Assembly (NCBI RefSeq): GCF_000296385.1 | Contig: NZ_JH815185.1 | Coordinates: forward strand, 367,779 to 431,778 | Direction: 5' to 3' | Length of the DNA: 64,000 nt | Origin: Lachnoanaerobaculum sp. OBRC5-5 | Lineage (GTDB): Bacteria > Bacillota > Clostridia > Lachnospirales > Lachnospiraceae | Shown: piece after piece, positions 18,364 to 26,445 of the stretch | How positions within the stretch are numbered: position 1 is the stretch's first letter | How the letters are laid out: each line of letters starts with the position of its first letter | Program-made: the position numbers and the translations under genes | The notes under the pieces: generated by a model | Seen by the model: the letters and a program-made list of their open reading frames with translations, nothing else | Database searches by the model: none | What the model was told of the DNA's origin: nothing

Positions 18364-18707
18364 TGTGTAAAAACCTCTCGTCAAAAATATTTTGCTTAAA
18401 TAGATTAAGCAATACTACAGATTCTAGCATAAATTTAAAATATAGCAAGCGGTATTTATAGAGGTGGGGTTGGAATAGACTTGATGGTGTGTAGTTGATT
18501 TGATTTTCAATAATAATATTTATTAAATGAAAATAATCACTTGTTCTATAAAAAACACTAAAGGACAGCTGTTACAATTATACCAAATATAAAAATATGT
18601 ATTTTTATATTGACATTTAAATAAAAATTTTAGAAAATATTTATAGTATATAATCGTGGTTAATTTTAAGTTGCAACTGAATAAAAGAGTTTAAATTGGG
18701 ATAAAAA
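18364..18707. other. AT-rich intergenic region between divergent genes
   Basis: This 344-bp stretch separates the di-TOBE gene from the LRR gene. It holds TATAAT at 18649-18654 but no well-spaced -35 for it. I see no coding remnant. Confidence 0.5.
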
Positions 18708-20273
18708 ATGAAGAATATTAAAAAATACTTAGTCATATTACTGTTTTTTTTAGTGCTTTGGATTGTTTATCTTACGTTTATTAATTGGAAGTGTAGGATA
18801 ATAATTAAAGACAATGTTTTTATAGGTATAAAAAGTGGAATTACTGAAAAAAAAGAAGATTTAAAAGTAGTGGAAATACCGGATGGAGTAAATGAAATTG
18901 GAATTTTTGCTTTTGCAGACTGCATGAATTTAGAGATGGTTACATTATCCGACGGAATTAAAGAAATTGAAATGGGAGCTTTTTATAATTGCCCAAATTT
19001 AAAAGATATCAAATTACCTGAAAGATTAGAAGTTATACGAAATGGTGCATTTTTAAAATGTAAATCATTAACAGAAATAGATATTCCCGGTGATGTTAGA
19101 GTAATAGAGGAAGGTGCATTTTCAGAATGTAGTTCTCTGACAAACGTACAGCTACCCAATACTATAACTGAAATAAAAGAAAAAACATTTAGTGATTGTA
19201 TAAATCTTAAGAGCATATATTTACCGGATAGTTTAAAGATTGTAGGTGCCTCTGCCTTTTATAATTGCAGCAGTTTATCTACAGTGAGAATGTCAGAAGG
19301 AATTGAAAGAGTAGAAGAAAATGCGTTTTGGGGAACAGAATTCTTAAAAAGCGGAATGGCTGATGAATATGGATCTGTATACCTTGGAAAAGTGCTTTTA
19401 TATAATAAAGGTTTAAATAGTACTGTCATAGTTAAAGATTCTACAAAGGTAATTGCAAGTGCTGTATTTATAAATAATTCCAGGTTAAGAGAGATTGAAC
19501 TTCCTGAAGGAATAATTGAAATTGGAGATAATTGTTTTGAGAATTGTACGGCATTGAAAAAGATAAATATTAAAGAAGGGCTGAAAAGAATCGGAATAAA
19601 TGCCTTTGCTCATTCAGGTTTGGAAGAAGTTAAATTGCCTGAAAGTATAATTGAAATTGGCAATGGAGCATTTAATAATTGCAAGGACTTGTATGATATT
19701 AATTTACCCTCAGAGATAGAAAGCATTGCCGGGTATAGTCTTGAAAATACTAAGTATTTAAATAATATAAAACCGGATGAATACGGATGTAAGTATGTAG
19801 ATAATATACTTTTAACTTCTGAAAATAATGAAAGTTCAATAATCCGTATTAAAGCAGGAACCAGGTTAATTGGGGCACAGGCTTTTAGAAATAGAAAAGA
19901 TATTGAAGAAGTCTATATCCCTAAAAGTGTAGAGACAATATGTGCAGAGGCATTTTTTCAATGCTCAAATTTAAGAAAAGTAGATTTTGAAGATGGTATT
20001 AAATTAAGAGAAATTCATTATTTTACATTTGTCGGGTGTGTAAAGATGGAAAATATTGATTTACCTAACAGTTTAACAGCAATATATGCATACTCGTTTG
20101 GAGATTGTTCTTTCACTAAAATAAAAATACCTGAAAATGTAGAATATCTGGATTCATTCGCTATCAGAGAATGCTATTCATTAAAGGAGATTGAATTGCC
20201 TGAGAGATTGAAGGGAGAATATCACTGGATTGAGACCGATGGAATAAAGACACCTAAACTTGTATTTTACTAG
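18708..20273 (+). CDS. membrane-anchored BspA-type leucine-rich-repeat protein
   Basis: This 521-residue protein starts at ATG 18708 with only weak SD (GGGAT). Residues 5-25 are a single hydrophobic membrane anchor. The rest is about 17 LRR_5 (BspA/TpLRR) repeats of about 23 residues with the pattern I-GxxAFxxCxxLxxIxLPxxxxxI, broken by two non-repeat spacers (near 215-245 and 350-385). Such proteins are usually surface adhesins or ligand binders. It opens the AT-rich island and may share a context with the paralog array behind it. No catalytic domain. Confidence 0.88.
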   Translation: MKNIKKYLVILLFFLVLWIVYLTFINWKCRIIIKDNVFIGIKSGITEKKEDLKVVEIPDGVNEIGIFAFADCMNLEMVTLSDGIKEIEMGAFYNCPNLKDIKLPERLEVIRNGAFLKCKSLTEIDIPGDVRVIEEGAFSECSSLTNVQLPNTITEIKEKTFSDCINLKSIYLPDSLKIVGASAFYNCSSLSTVRMSEGIERVEENAFWGTEFLKSGMADEYGSVYLGKVLLYNKGLNSTVIVKDSTKVIASAVFINNSRLREIELPEGIIEIGDNCFENCTALKKINIKEGLKRIGINAFAHSGLEEVKLPESIIEIGNGAFNNCKDLYDINLPSEIESIAGYSLENTKYLNNIKPDEYGCKYVDNILLTSENNESSIIRIKAGTRLIGAQAFRNRKDIEEVYIPKSVETICAEAFFQCSNLRKVDFEDGIKLREIHYFTFVGCVKMENIDLPNSLTAIYAYSFGDCSFTKIKIPENVEYLDSFAIRECYSLKEIELPERLKGEYHWIETDGIKTPKLVFY

Positions 20274-20344
20274 AAAACTATGTACAAGTTCTACAATAAT
20301 ATAAAGGGTGAACCCGAAAATTATATATTATTAAAAGAAGAGAT

Positions 20345-20557
20345 ATGAAAAATGAAAGAGCTGTGTGGGAATATATGAATAAGCGAAATGATGAAGGAGT
20401 TATATATATAAATGAACTTGACATAGTTGGACATGACAGAACAGGTCGACCCGGAAAGTTTATATATGATTATGGGAATGGAGAAAGCAAAGAAGTATCA
20501 GAGAATGTGATTAGTTTATTATATCTATTTAGAAAAAAATATAAAGATAAGTTTTAA
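20345..20557 (+). pseudogene. array copy A: 5'-truncated paralog of the island membrane-protein family
   Basis: This 70-residue ORF matches only the C-terminal third of the full-length paralogs at 20568 and 24010, sharing the EYMNKRNDEGV, YINELDIVG and FIYDYGNGESK segments. It lacks the membrane anchor. It starts with an ATG but the fusion point is inside the family domain, so it is probably a duplication remnant and not a functional gene. Confidence 0.7.
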
Positions 20558-20567
20558 GGAGACATTG

Positions 20568-21236
20568 ATGATAGGGGAAAATGGTAAATTAAAGTTTAGG
20601 TGGGTTTTATGCTTCATAATATTTTCTTTAGCATTATTGATATATGGAAATCATTTACTTAAAGAAAGAGCTAAAAAATTGGAAGACATGAGAAGAACAG
20701 AGGCGGTCGAATTTATGGATGATGGCTGGAAGAAATACAGAATGATGCTGTATGCCGGTGCAAATATGGAGTATACAGATAGCGAAGGAAACATCAGAGT
20801 AATAGAAACAGAACCTGTGCTTCTAGATGTATTTGATGAAGCTATAAAACCCTATATTTTAGGTAAGACACCTTCCCTAGGCTCTTTTCGGATAACTGAA
20901 GGTAAAAGAACATCAGAATTTATACAAAACTTCAATGATAATATGAAACATGTAAAGATATGGGGTGCACATAAGAACAGGTATATATCAATTGCTGAAA
21001 ATGAGGGATTGGAAGAGTTTAAAGATATAAATAGCTTTGAAGAACTGTGGGCATATATGAATAAGCGAAATGATGAAGGAGTTGTATATATTAATGAACT
21101 TGACATAGTTGGATATGACAGAACAGCACAAGACGCAAGGTTTATATATGATTATGGGAATGGAGAGAGTAAAAAACTTTCAATTAATATAGTCGAATTA
21201 TTAAGTTTGTTTAGCGAAAATTATAAAGATTGGTAA
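20568..21236 (+). CDS. array copy B: single-pass membrane protein, unknown family
   Basis: The protein is 222 residues from ATG 20568 behind AAGGAG; the TTG just before is less likely. Residues about 8-28 are a membrane anchor, then a charged segment, then a roughly 170-residue soluble domain, probably outside the cell. Conserved landmarks shared with the other copies are YTDSEGNIRVIE, GSFRITEG, FNDNMKHVKIWG, the W-x-YMNKRNDEGV block and YDYGNGESK. I do not recognise the domain. Copy E at 24010 is nearly identical at both protein and DNA level. Confidence 0.75.
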   Translation: MIGENGKLKFRWVLCFIIFSLALLIYGNHLLKERAKKLEDMRRTEAVEFMDDGWKKYRMMLYAGANMEYTDSEGNIRVIETEPVLLDVFDEAIKPYILGKTPSLGSFRITEGKRTSEFIQNFNDNMKHVKIWGAHKNRYISIAENEGLEEFKDINSFEELWAYMNKRNDEGVVYINELDIVGYDRTAQDARFIYDYGNGESKKLSINIVELLSLFSENYKDW

Positions 21237-21276
21237 TAAGGAGAATTTTCGGGTTTTATAGAGGGGTAGGGTGATC

Positions 21277-21381
21277 ATGTATATTGAAAGTATGAAAAAT
21301 AAGTTATTTTTGGAAAGAAGTGAAGAGCTTTTAAAAGAGTTTCATCTGAAAAAAGATGATTATAAACAATGTATTTTTTAG
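21277..21381 (+). CDS. possible 34-codon ORF or gene remnant
   Basis: ATG 21277 follows GAGGGG-TAGGG and the ORF ends at TAG 21379. The product is charged and amphipathic with no recognisable domain. The DNA just after it keeps coding-like character in another frame (about 21373-21453), so the whole 21237-21538 interval may be a frameshifted remnant. Low confidence. Confidence 0.3.
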   Translation: MYIESMKNKLFLERSEELLKEFHLKKDDYKQCIF

Positions 21382-21538
21382 GATTTGGAGGAACTTTAGT
21401 GAGAAAAAGTGCTAAATATATCATAAATTCGCCATTTTATAGCGGCTTTTGAAATAATAAGTCAATAAATGTTGAATAAAGATTGTGATGACCGGCTTGG
21501 AAACAGGAATAAAAGAGTATTATGGTGAGAAAGCGTTT

Positions 21539-22342
21539 ATGAATAAAATCCGATTTATATCTGTAAGCATATTTTTTTTACTTGTATTAAACGGTTGTAG
21601 TATTTTTAAAAAAGGAACTTATGCAAATAAAGTTGAATATGCTATAAAATTTATAGAATATAATAAGAAATACGCAATTGATATTGATAATAATGGTAAG
21701 ACGGATTCAGTAAAAGTATTTATTGATGAAGAGGGATGTACATGGGTGATGGTAAATAATCAAAAAAATGCAATAGGCTACGGTGAAGAAGGAGTAAAAA
21801 GTACAATTATAAGTGATAACAATGGGAATTATTGTATTGGCATTGCAATTCATGATGATAATGACACACGTATAAGTGAATTCTACAGATTGAATAAAGA
21901 CAATATAGTATACATGTCAACTGTGGACGGATATATAAAATCTGCATATCAGGACTTGGGCTTGTATGTGGAAGATAGAAAATATATTATAGGCTTTCAA
22001 ACTACAATGAGCATATATTTAATTAATTCTGATTTGAACCTTATTTCAGAAGGCAATTATCTTATAAATGATTCCAAGCATACATTAGTGAAGGAACTTA
22101 AGGCATATAAGTACAATGATAAAGCTGCCTGTTATGAAACGACTGTATATCAAAAAGGAGAGGTGCTTCATTTATACGAAACAGATATGCAACACTTAAT
22201 ATATTTTAAAACTGAGAATGGGGATAGAGGATATATTAATGTAACTAAAGATGATTATGAAAGTATCGCAGGTGAATTTTATATAGAGGAAGAAAGATTG
22301 GTTGATTATTTTGATGGAGAGGAAATATCATGGGAGGGATAA
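21539..22342 (+). CDS. predicted lipoprotein, unknown function
   Basis: The protein is 267 residues from ATG 21539. I chose this start because it opens a good lipoprotein signal (MNKIRF, hydrophobic core, LNGC lipobox); an upstream ATG would place 18 charged residues ahead of it. The mature part has an IDIDNNGKTDSVKVFIDEEG stretch suggestive of an FG-GAP-like or VCBS-like calcium-binding strand, then predicted beta-rich sequence. It lies within the paralog array. Anchored outside the cell membrane; role unknown. Confidence 0.65.
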   Translation: MNKIRFISVSIFFLLVLNGCSIFKKGTYANKVEYAIKFIEYNKKYAIDIDNNGKTDSVKVFIDEEGCTWVMVNNQKNAIGYGEEGVKSTIISDNNGNYCIGIAIHDDNDTRISEFYRLNKDNIVYMSTVDGYIKSAYQDLGLYVEDRKYIIGFQTTMSIYLINSDLNLISEGNYLINDSKHTLVKELKAYKYNDKAACYETTVYQKGEVLHLYETDMQHLIYFKTENGDRGYINVTKDDYESIAGEFYIEEERLVDYFDGEEISWEG

Positions 22343-22413
22343 TATTGATATAGTTTCCTGACCATATATGAAGCATTAGGTAAGAAAAAAAGGGGCTTTG
22401 GGGGCATCGACAA

Positions 22414-23094
22414 ATGAGAATAAAAATGAGTAGTGAGGCAAAAAGAAAATTAAGAAATATAATATGTATATATTTATTTTTTATTTTTACAGGCATTTTG
22501 ATATTGGGAGTGCAGAAATTAAAAGCATATATTGAACAAGTAAGATTTGAGAGATGGCAAAAGGCTTATAATTTTAGGACTGAAGGTTTTTTGCGTTATA
22601 GACTTTCAAAATTTGCGTATGCAAAATTAGAGTTTACAAATTATAAAGGCGAAGTATTTATAATAGAAGATGACAATGATATGAAAAGTATAGATACAGA
22701 GGCGGAAGAATATATTGCCGAGAAAACGGATAAATTTGGCAGTTATCGTTTTATAGAAGGAGAATACACACAGGAAAGAATAAATAACTTTAATGATAAT
22801 ATGAAACATATAAGGTTATGGGATTATTCTGAAGAAGAATACAAGAAAATAACTGAAACTGAAAGAATAACAGAATTCACTGATGTGAAAAATATAAATG
22901 AATTATGGGAATATTTAAGTCATGAAAAGGTTGAAGGTATATCTAATATGGGAGCATTAGATACGATAGGATATGATGGTACGGAACAACCAACAAAAAT
23001 AATATATGATTATGGAAATGGAGAAGAGAAGATTTTAGCAAAGAAAGATGTTATTGGAATATTAGAGTTGTTTAAAGATAACTCTTTGAGGTAG
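22414..23094 (+). CDS. array copy C: divergent single-pass membrane protein
   Basis: The protein is 226 residues from ATG 22414; a second ATG at 22426 is possible and no strong SD favours either. One membrane segment spans about residues 15-36. The soluble domain keeps the family landmarks: FTNYKGEVFIIED, GSYRFIEGE, FNDNMKHIRLWDYS, the ELWEYLSHEKVEGI block and YDYGNGEEK. It is clearly homologous to copies B and E but diverged across its length, so it is an older duplicate. Confidence 0.72.
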   Translation: MRIKMSSEAKRKLRNIICIYLFFIFTGILILGVQKLKAYIEQVRFERWQKAYNFRTEGFLRYRLSKFAYAKLEFTNYKGEVFIIEDDNDMKSIDTEAEEYIAEKTDKFGSYRFIEGEYTQERINNFNDNMKHIRLWDYSEEEYKKITETERITEFTDVKNINELWEYLSHEKVEGISNMGALDTIGYDGTEQPTKIIYDYGNGEEKILAKKDVIGILELFKDNSLR

Positions 23095-23285
23095 ATAATA
23101 TTATTGGTATGGAAGCATTACACTAAAAGACTTGTTTATATTTGACAGCAGTACAAGGTAGTTTAGATAAGTGTTATGTATAGCAAGTGATAGTAATATC
23201 TTTACTGTAAAGTGCCGGATAAGTTTGGAAAACTTTCTAAGTATACATGATTTAGATTTAAATTTTAAACAAAGAGGAGCTGTTG

Positions 23286-23957
23286 ATGGGAGTACATAAA
23301 AATAGAAGACTTACTATATTTATTTTATTATTTTCTTTAGTTATATTAGCCATTTTCATATTGTTATATTTTGAGTACAGTGCTGAAAAGAGAGAAGAAA
23401 GAGCTATGAGATATTACTATGAAATAATTCCGGTAATTAAATTATCACATATTTTAGGGACAGACATTGAATGCAATGATGAGAAAGGAAATAAATGGAT
23501 TATAAAAGCCGGTGGAAATATGGAGAACATTGTATATGAATACACATTAGATTATATACATGGGAAAATTAGTTCTTTGGTTAGATATAGGATTATTGAA
23601 AATAAGAATACAAACATATATATTAAAAACTTTAATTCTAATATGAGAAACATACGAATTTCCGGAATAGATGGTGTAGGAAATACAATATATCCTAAAA
23701 CAATATCGGAGGGTGAAAGGTTGGATAGTTTTACAGAGTGTAAAAATCTGAAGGATCTGATTGAATATATGAAGAAAATAAATAAAGATGGAGGATATTA
23801 TATTGACGAACTGGATACTATAGGATTGGACGGTTCAAGCTTTGAAGGAAAAATTACATATGATACAGGGAAAGGCTATGAAAAGGTAATAACAGAATAT
23901 GGGTCAATTACCTTGAATCAATTATTTAAAAATGATTATAGTACAGATGATTATTAA
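23286..23957 (+). CDS. array copy D: most divergent single-pass membrane protein
   Basis: The protein is 223 residues from ATG 23286 behind AGAGGAG. The membrane anchor is about residues 8-30. Only the skeleton of the family is kept: CNDEKGNKWIIKAG, RYRIIENK, FNSNMRNIRISG, the LIEYMKKINKDGGYYIDELDTIG block and the YDTGKGYEK end. A plausible promoter with TTGACA at 23142 precedes it, so it may be transcribed separately. Function unknown. Confidence 0.7.
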   Translation: MGVHKNRRLTIFILLFSLVILAIFILLYFEYSAEKREERAMRYYYEIIPVIKLSHILGTDIECNDEKGNKWIIKAGGNMENIVYEYTLDYIHGKISSLVRYRIIENKNTNIYIKNFNSNMRNIRISGIDGVGNTIYPKTISEGERLDSFTECKNLKDLIEYMKKINKDGGYYIDELDTIGLDGSSFEGKITYDTGKGYEKVITEYGSITLNQLFKNDYSTDDY

Positions 23958-24009
23958 TTTTTTATATTGAAGTAGCAGAAAAAGAAATAGATTTAAGAGG
24001 GATATTGTA

Positions 24010-24672
24010 ATGGGGAGCAAATTAAAGTTTAGGTGGGTTTTATGCTTCATAATATTTTCCTTAGTATTATTGATATATGGGAATCATTTATTTAAGGAAA
24101 GAGCTAAAAAAATGGCAGACATGAGAAGAGCAGAGGCAGTCGATTTTATGGATGATGGCTGGAAGAAATACAGAATGATGCAGTTTGCAGGTGCAAATAT
24201 GGAGTATACCGATAGTAAAGGAAATATCAGAGTAATAGAAACAGAGCCTGTGCTTCTAGATGTATTTGATGAAGCAATAAAACCATATATTTTAGGTAAG
24301 ACACCTTCCCTCGGCTCTTTTCGGATAACTGAGGGTAAAAGAACATCAGAATTTATACAAACCTTTAATGATAATATGAAACATGTAAAGATATGGGGTG
24401 CACATAAGAACAGGTATATATCAATTGCTGAAAATGAGGGATTGGAAGAGTTTAAAAATATAAATAGTTTTGAAGAACTGTGGGAATATATGAATAAGCG
24501 AAATGATGAAGGAGTTGTATATATAAATGAACTTGACATAATTGGGTATGATAGAACAGGTCAATCCGGAAAGTTTATATATGATTATGGGAATGGAGAA
24601 AGTAAAGAAATATCAGAGAGTGCAATTAGCTTATTTGAATTATTTAAAGACAAGTATAAAGATTGGTCATAA
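24010..24672 (+). CDS. array copy E: near-identical twin of copy B
   Basis: The protein is 220 residues from ATG 24010 behind AGAGGG. It shares nearly every residue with copy B through the central domain, with small differences in the anchor and a distinct C-terminal end (ELFKDKYKDWS). The close DNA match over about 600 bp implies recent duplication or ongoing gene conversion across 3.4 kb. Same topology, one N-terminal membrane segment and an outside domain. Function unknown. Confidence 0.75.
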   Translation: MGSKLKFRWVLCFIIFSLVLLIYGNHLFKERAKKMADMRRAEAVDFMDDGWKKYRMMQFAGANMEYTDSKGNIRVIETEPVLLDVFDEAIKPYILGKTPSLGSFRITEGKRTSEFIQTFNDNMKHVKIWGAHKNRYISIAENEGLEEFKNINSFEELWEYMNKRNDEGVVYINELDIIGYDRTGQSGKFIYDYGNGESKEISESAISLFELFKDKYKDWS

Positions 24673-24682
24673 AGAGAAGCTT

Positions 24683-24727
24683 ATGGTTAGAATAAAGAGT
24701 AGATTAAAGTTTAGGTGGATTTCTTGA
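24683..24727 (+). pseudogene. array copy F: 3'-truncated N-terminal fragment
   Basis: ATG 24683 opens a 14-codon ORF whose SRLKFRW segment matches the KLKFRWVL start of copies B and E and then stops. The following DNA (to about 24815) has weak coding-like traces. This looks like the N-terminal stub of another deleted array member. Confidence 0.6.
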
Positions 24728-24833
24728 CTTATTTTCCTTAGTAATCTTCTTGCAAAAGCACATAAAGGGATAAAGTTTTTGGAATACGATGAATTTGAAA
24801 AAATATGGAATTAATAAAAGGATAGAGATCGAT

Positions 24834-25358
24834 ATGAAGAGTAATATTAAATTTCCGGGGTTATTTTTAGTATTATGTATATTAATAACAGGATGTATGG
24901 ACTCCTCATTTAACAAAAAAATAAATATTAATAATATAGAAAGTGATATAAATGGATTTTATAAAAAATTCTCAACTGATTATTTAAATGAAGAGATTAC
25001 AGTTGTTAATAAAGACATAATAGGCTGGGATGGGGAAGTAGTAAAATATATAGATGCAAATAATAAAGTGTCAAGATGTACTGTAATAATTTACGGAGAA
25101 GATGAAAAATCAACTTCAGAATATTATTTTATAGATGGTTATACATATGTAACAATATTAAAGGAATACTATGCATATCCTATATATTATTCATATAACA
25201 GACCGATAGATATAATGTACAGAACATTTGATGAGGTAGTTATTTATGATAGCATGATTTATAAGCTTGTAAATGGAGAATTTATCAAAAAAAATATAGA
25301 AGATATAAAAATGCCTTATACATCATTACAGGAGATAAATGAAGCGATAGGTGAGTGA
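24834..25358 (+). CDS. predicted lipoprotein, unknown function
   Basis: The protein is 174 residues from ATG 24834, chosen because it opens a lipoprotein signal with an ITGC lipobox near residue 20; an in-frame upstream ATG adds a basic 15-residue lead. The mature part is rich in Tyr, Ile and Asp and has no domain I recognise. It closes the AT-rich island. Confidence 0.6.
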   Translation: MKSNIKFPGLFLVLCILITGCMDSSFNKKININNIESDINGFYKKFSTDYLNEEITVVNKDIIGWDGEVVKYIDANNKVSRCTVIIYGEDEKSTSEYYFIDGYTYVTILKEYYAYPIYYSYNRPIDIMYRTFDEVVIYDSMIYKLVNGEFIKKNIEDIKMPYTSLQEINEAIGE

Positions 25359-25403
25359 GATGAGAAAAGTATCAATAACTTCATAATCAGTATGTCAGTA
25401 TAC

Positions 25404-25454
25404 TTGACTTATAATAAGTATATTACTATAATGGATGTAGTTTTAAAAACTACA
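25404..25454 (+). promoter_or_regulatory. degV promoter with palindrome just downstream
   Basis: TTGACT at 25404-25409 and TATAAT at 25427-25432 are separated by 17 bases. Directly after it, at 25436-25454, lies an inverted repeat with 9-bp arms (TGTAGTTTT / AAAACTACA) and one central base. Its place around the transcription start suggests a repressor site. The regulator is unknown. Confidence 0.65.
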
Positions 25455-25473
25455 TTAAACGGAGTTGAAAAAT

Positions 25474-26316
25474 ATGACATATAGATTAATTGGGGATAGT
25501 TGTACGGATTTGGATGAGAATCTAAAAAAAGATGATAATATAAAAATTGTTCCGCTTACACTTGAAATCGGAGATTATCAGGTTATAGATGACGAAAAGT
25601 TTGATCAAAAAGACTTTATAAAGAGAATGGCCGAATCGAAAATAGGACCAAAAAGTGCCTGCCCGTCACCGGATGCTTTTAAAGAGGCTTTGGAATGTGA
25701 TACGGATATGGCATTTATCGTTACTCTTTCAGAGCATCTTAGCGGAAGTTATCAGAGTGCCGAGATCGGAAAGAAACTTTACGAAGAGGACTATGAAAAA
25801 AAGGATATTTTAGTGCTTTCGTCAAGGTCGGCATCTGCAGGGCAGTATAGACTTATGCTTGAGCTTGATAAATTATGTAAAGAAGGTCTTGGCTTTGAAG
25901 AGATTTCAAAGAGAATAATTAAGCTTAGAGATGAGATGAAGACATATTTTGTTTTGGAGTCTCTTGATACACTTAGAAAGAACGGAAGGCTTTCGGCGGT
26001 GAGTGCATTTATAGCATCAGCTTTAAATATCAAGCCTATTATGGGTGCCGTAGACGGTGTGATAGTAAAGAAAGACCAGCAAAGGGGCATGCAGAAAGCA
26101 CTGGCGAAAATGGTAGAACTTGCTATATCTGAAGCGGGAGAAAATGCATCCGAAAAGATTGTATGTATTACTCATATAAATAATGAAGAAAGAGGCGAGA
26201 ATGTAGCTAAGCTTTTCCGTGACAGCAATAAATTTAAGGATGTTAAGGTTGTAAACGGTGCAGGAGTTGCCACTTTGTACGCAGGTGACGGCGGAATAGT
26301 TCTTGCAATCGGATAG
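25474..26316 (+). CDS. DegV family fatty-acid-binding protein
   Basis: The protein is 280 residues from ATG 25474, nine bases after GGAG; a TTG three codons upstream is weaker. The family start GDSCTDL, the SPDAFKEAL and LSEHLSGSYQSA segments and the LDTLRKNGRLSAVSAFIASALNIKPI block identify it. DegV/FakB-like proteins bind a fatty acid for a FakA-type kinase. No FakA is nearby, so the specific partner is unknown. Confidence 0.9.
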   Translation: MTYRLIGDSCTDLDENLKKDDNIKIVPLTLEIGDYQVIDDEKFDQKDFIKRMAESKIGPKSACPSPDAFKEALECDTDMAFIVTLSEHLSGSYQSAEIGKKLYEEDYEKKDILVLSSRSASAGQYRLMLELDKLCKEGLGFEEISKRIIKLRDEMKTYFVLESLDTLRKNGRLSAVSAFIASALNIKPIMGAVDGVIVKKDQQRGMQKALAKMVELAISEAGENASEKIVCITHINNEERGENVAKLFRDSNKFKDVKVVNGAGVATLYAGDGGIVLAIG

Positions 26317-26332
26317 ATCAAAAATAAACTGA

Positions 26333-26363
26333 AGTACACAATAATAAATTGTGTACTTTTTTT
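26333..26363 (+). terminator. terminator after degV gene
   Basis: A perfect 10-bp stem (AGTACACAAT / ATTGTGTACT) with a 5-base loop is followed by a T-run. Confidence 0.92.
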
Positions 26364-26445
26364 GGATTTATGATAAACTTACTTTAGAATGTATAGATAT
26401 TAGAATTGTATTTATGCTTTAATTAAAATATTAAGCGAGGGGTAT

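Noticed and set aside
21485-21538. Upstream start for the lipoprotein at 21539
   Set aside because: It would put 18 charged residues before a textbook lipoprotein signal peptide.
24542-24727. 61-codon plus-strand ORF spanning the end of array copy E
   Set aside because: Its first two thirds are an out-of-frame reading of copy E; only the last 14 codons (from 24683) are a meaningful array stub.
20345-24727. Array read as a CRISPR or simple tandem repeat
   Set aside because: The repeats are whole protein-coding units of about 670 bp with different divergence and spacing, not short regular repeats.
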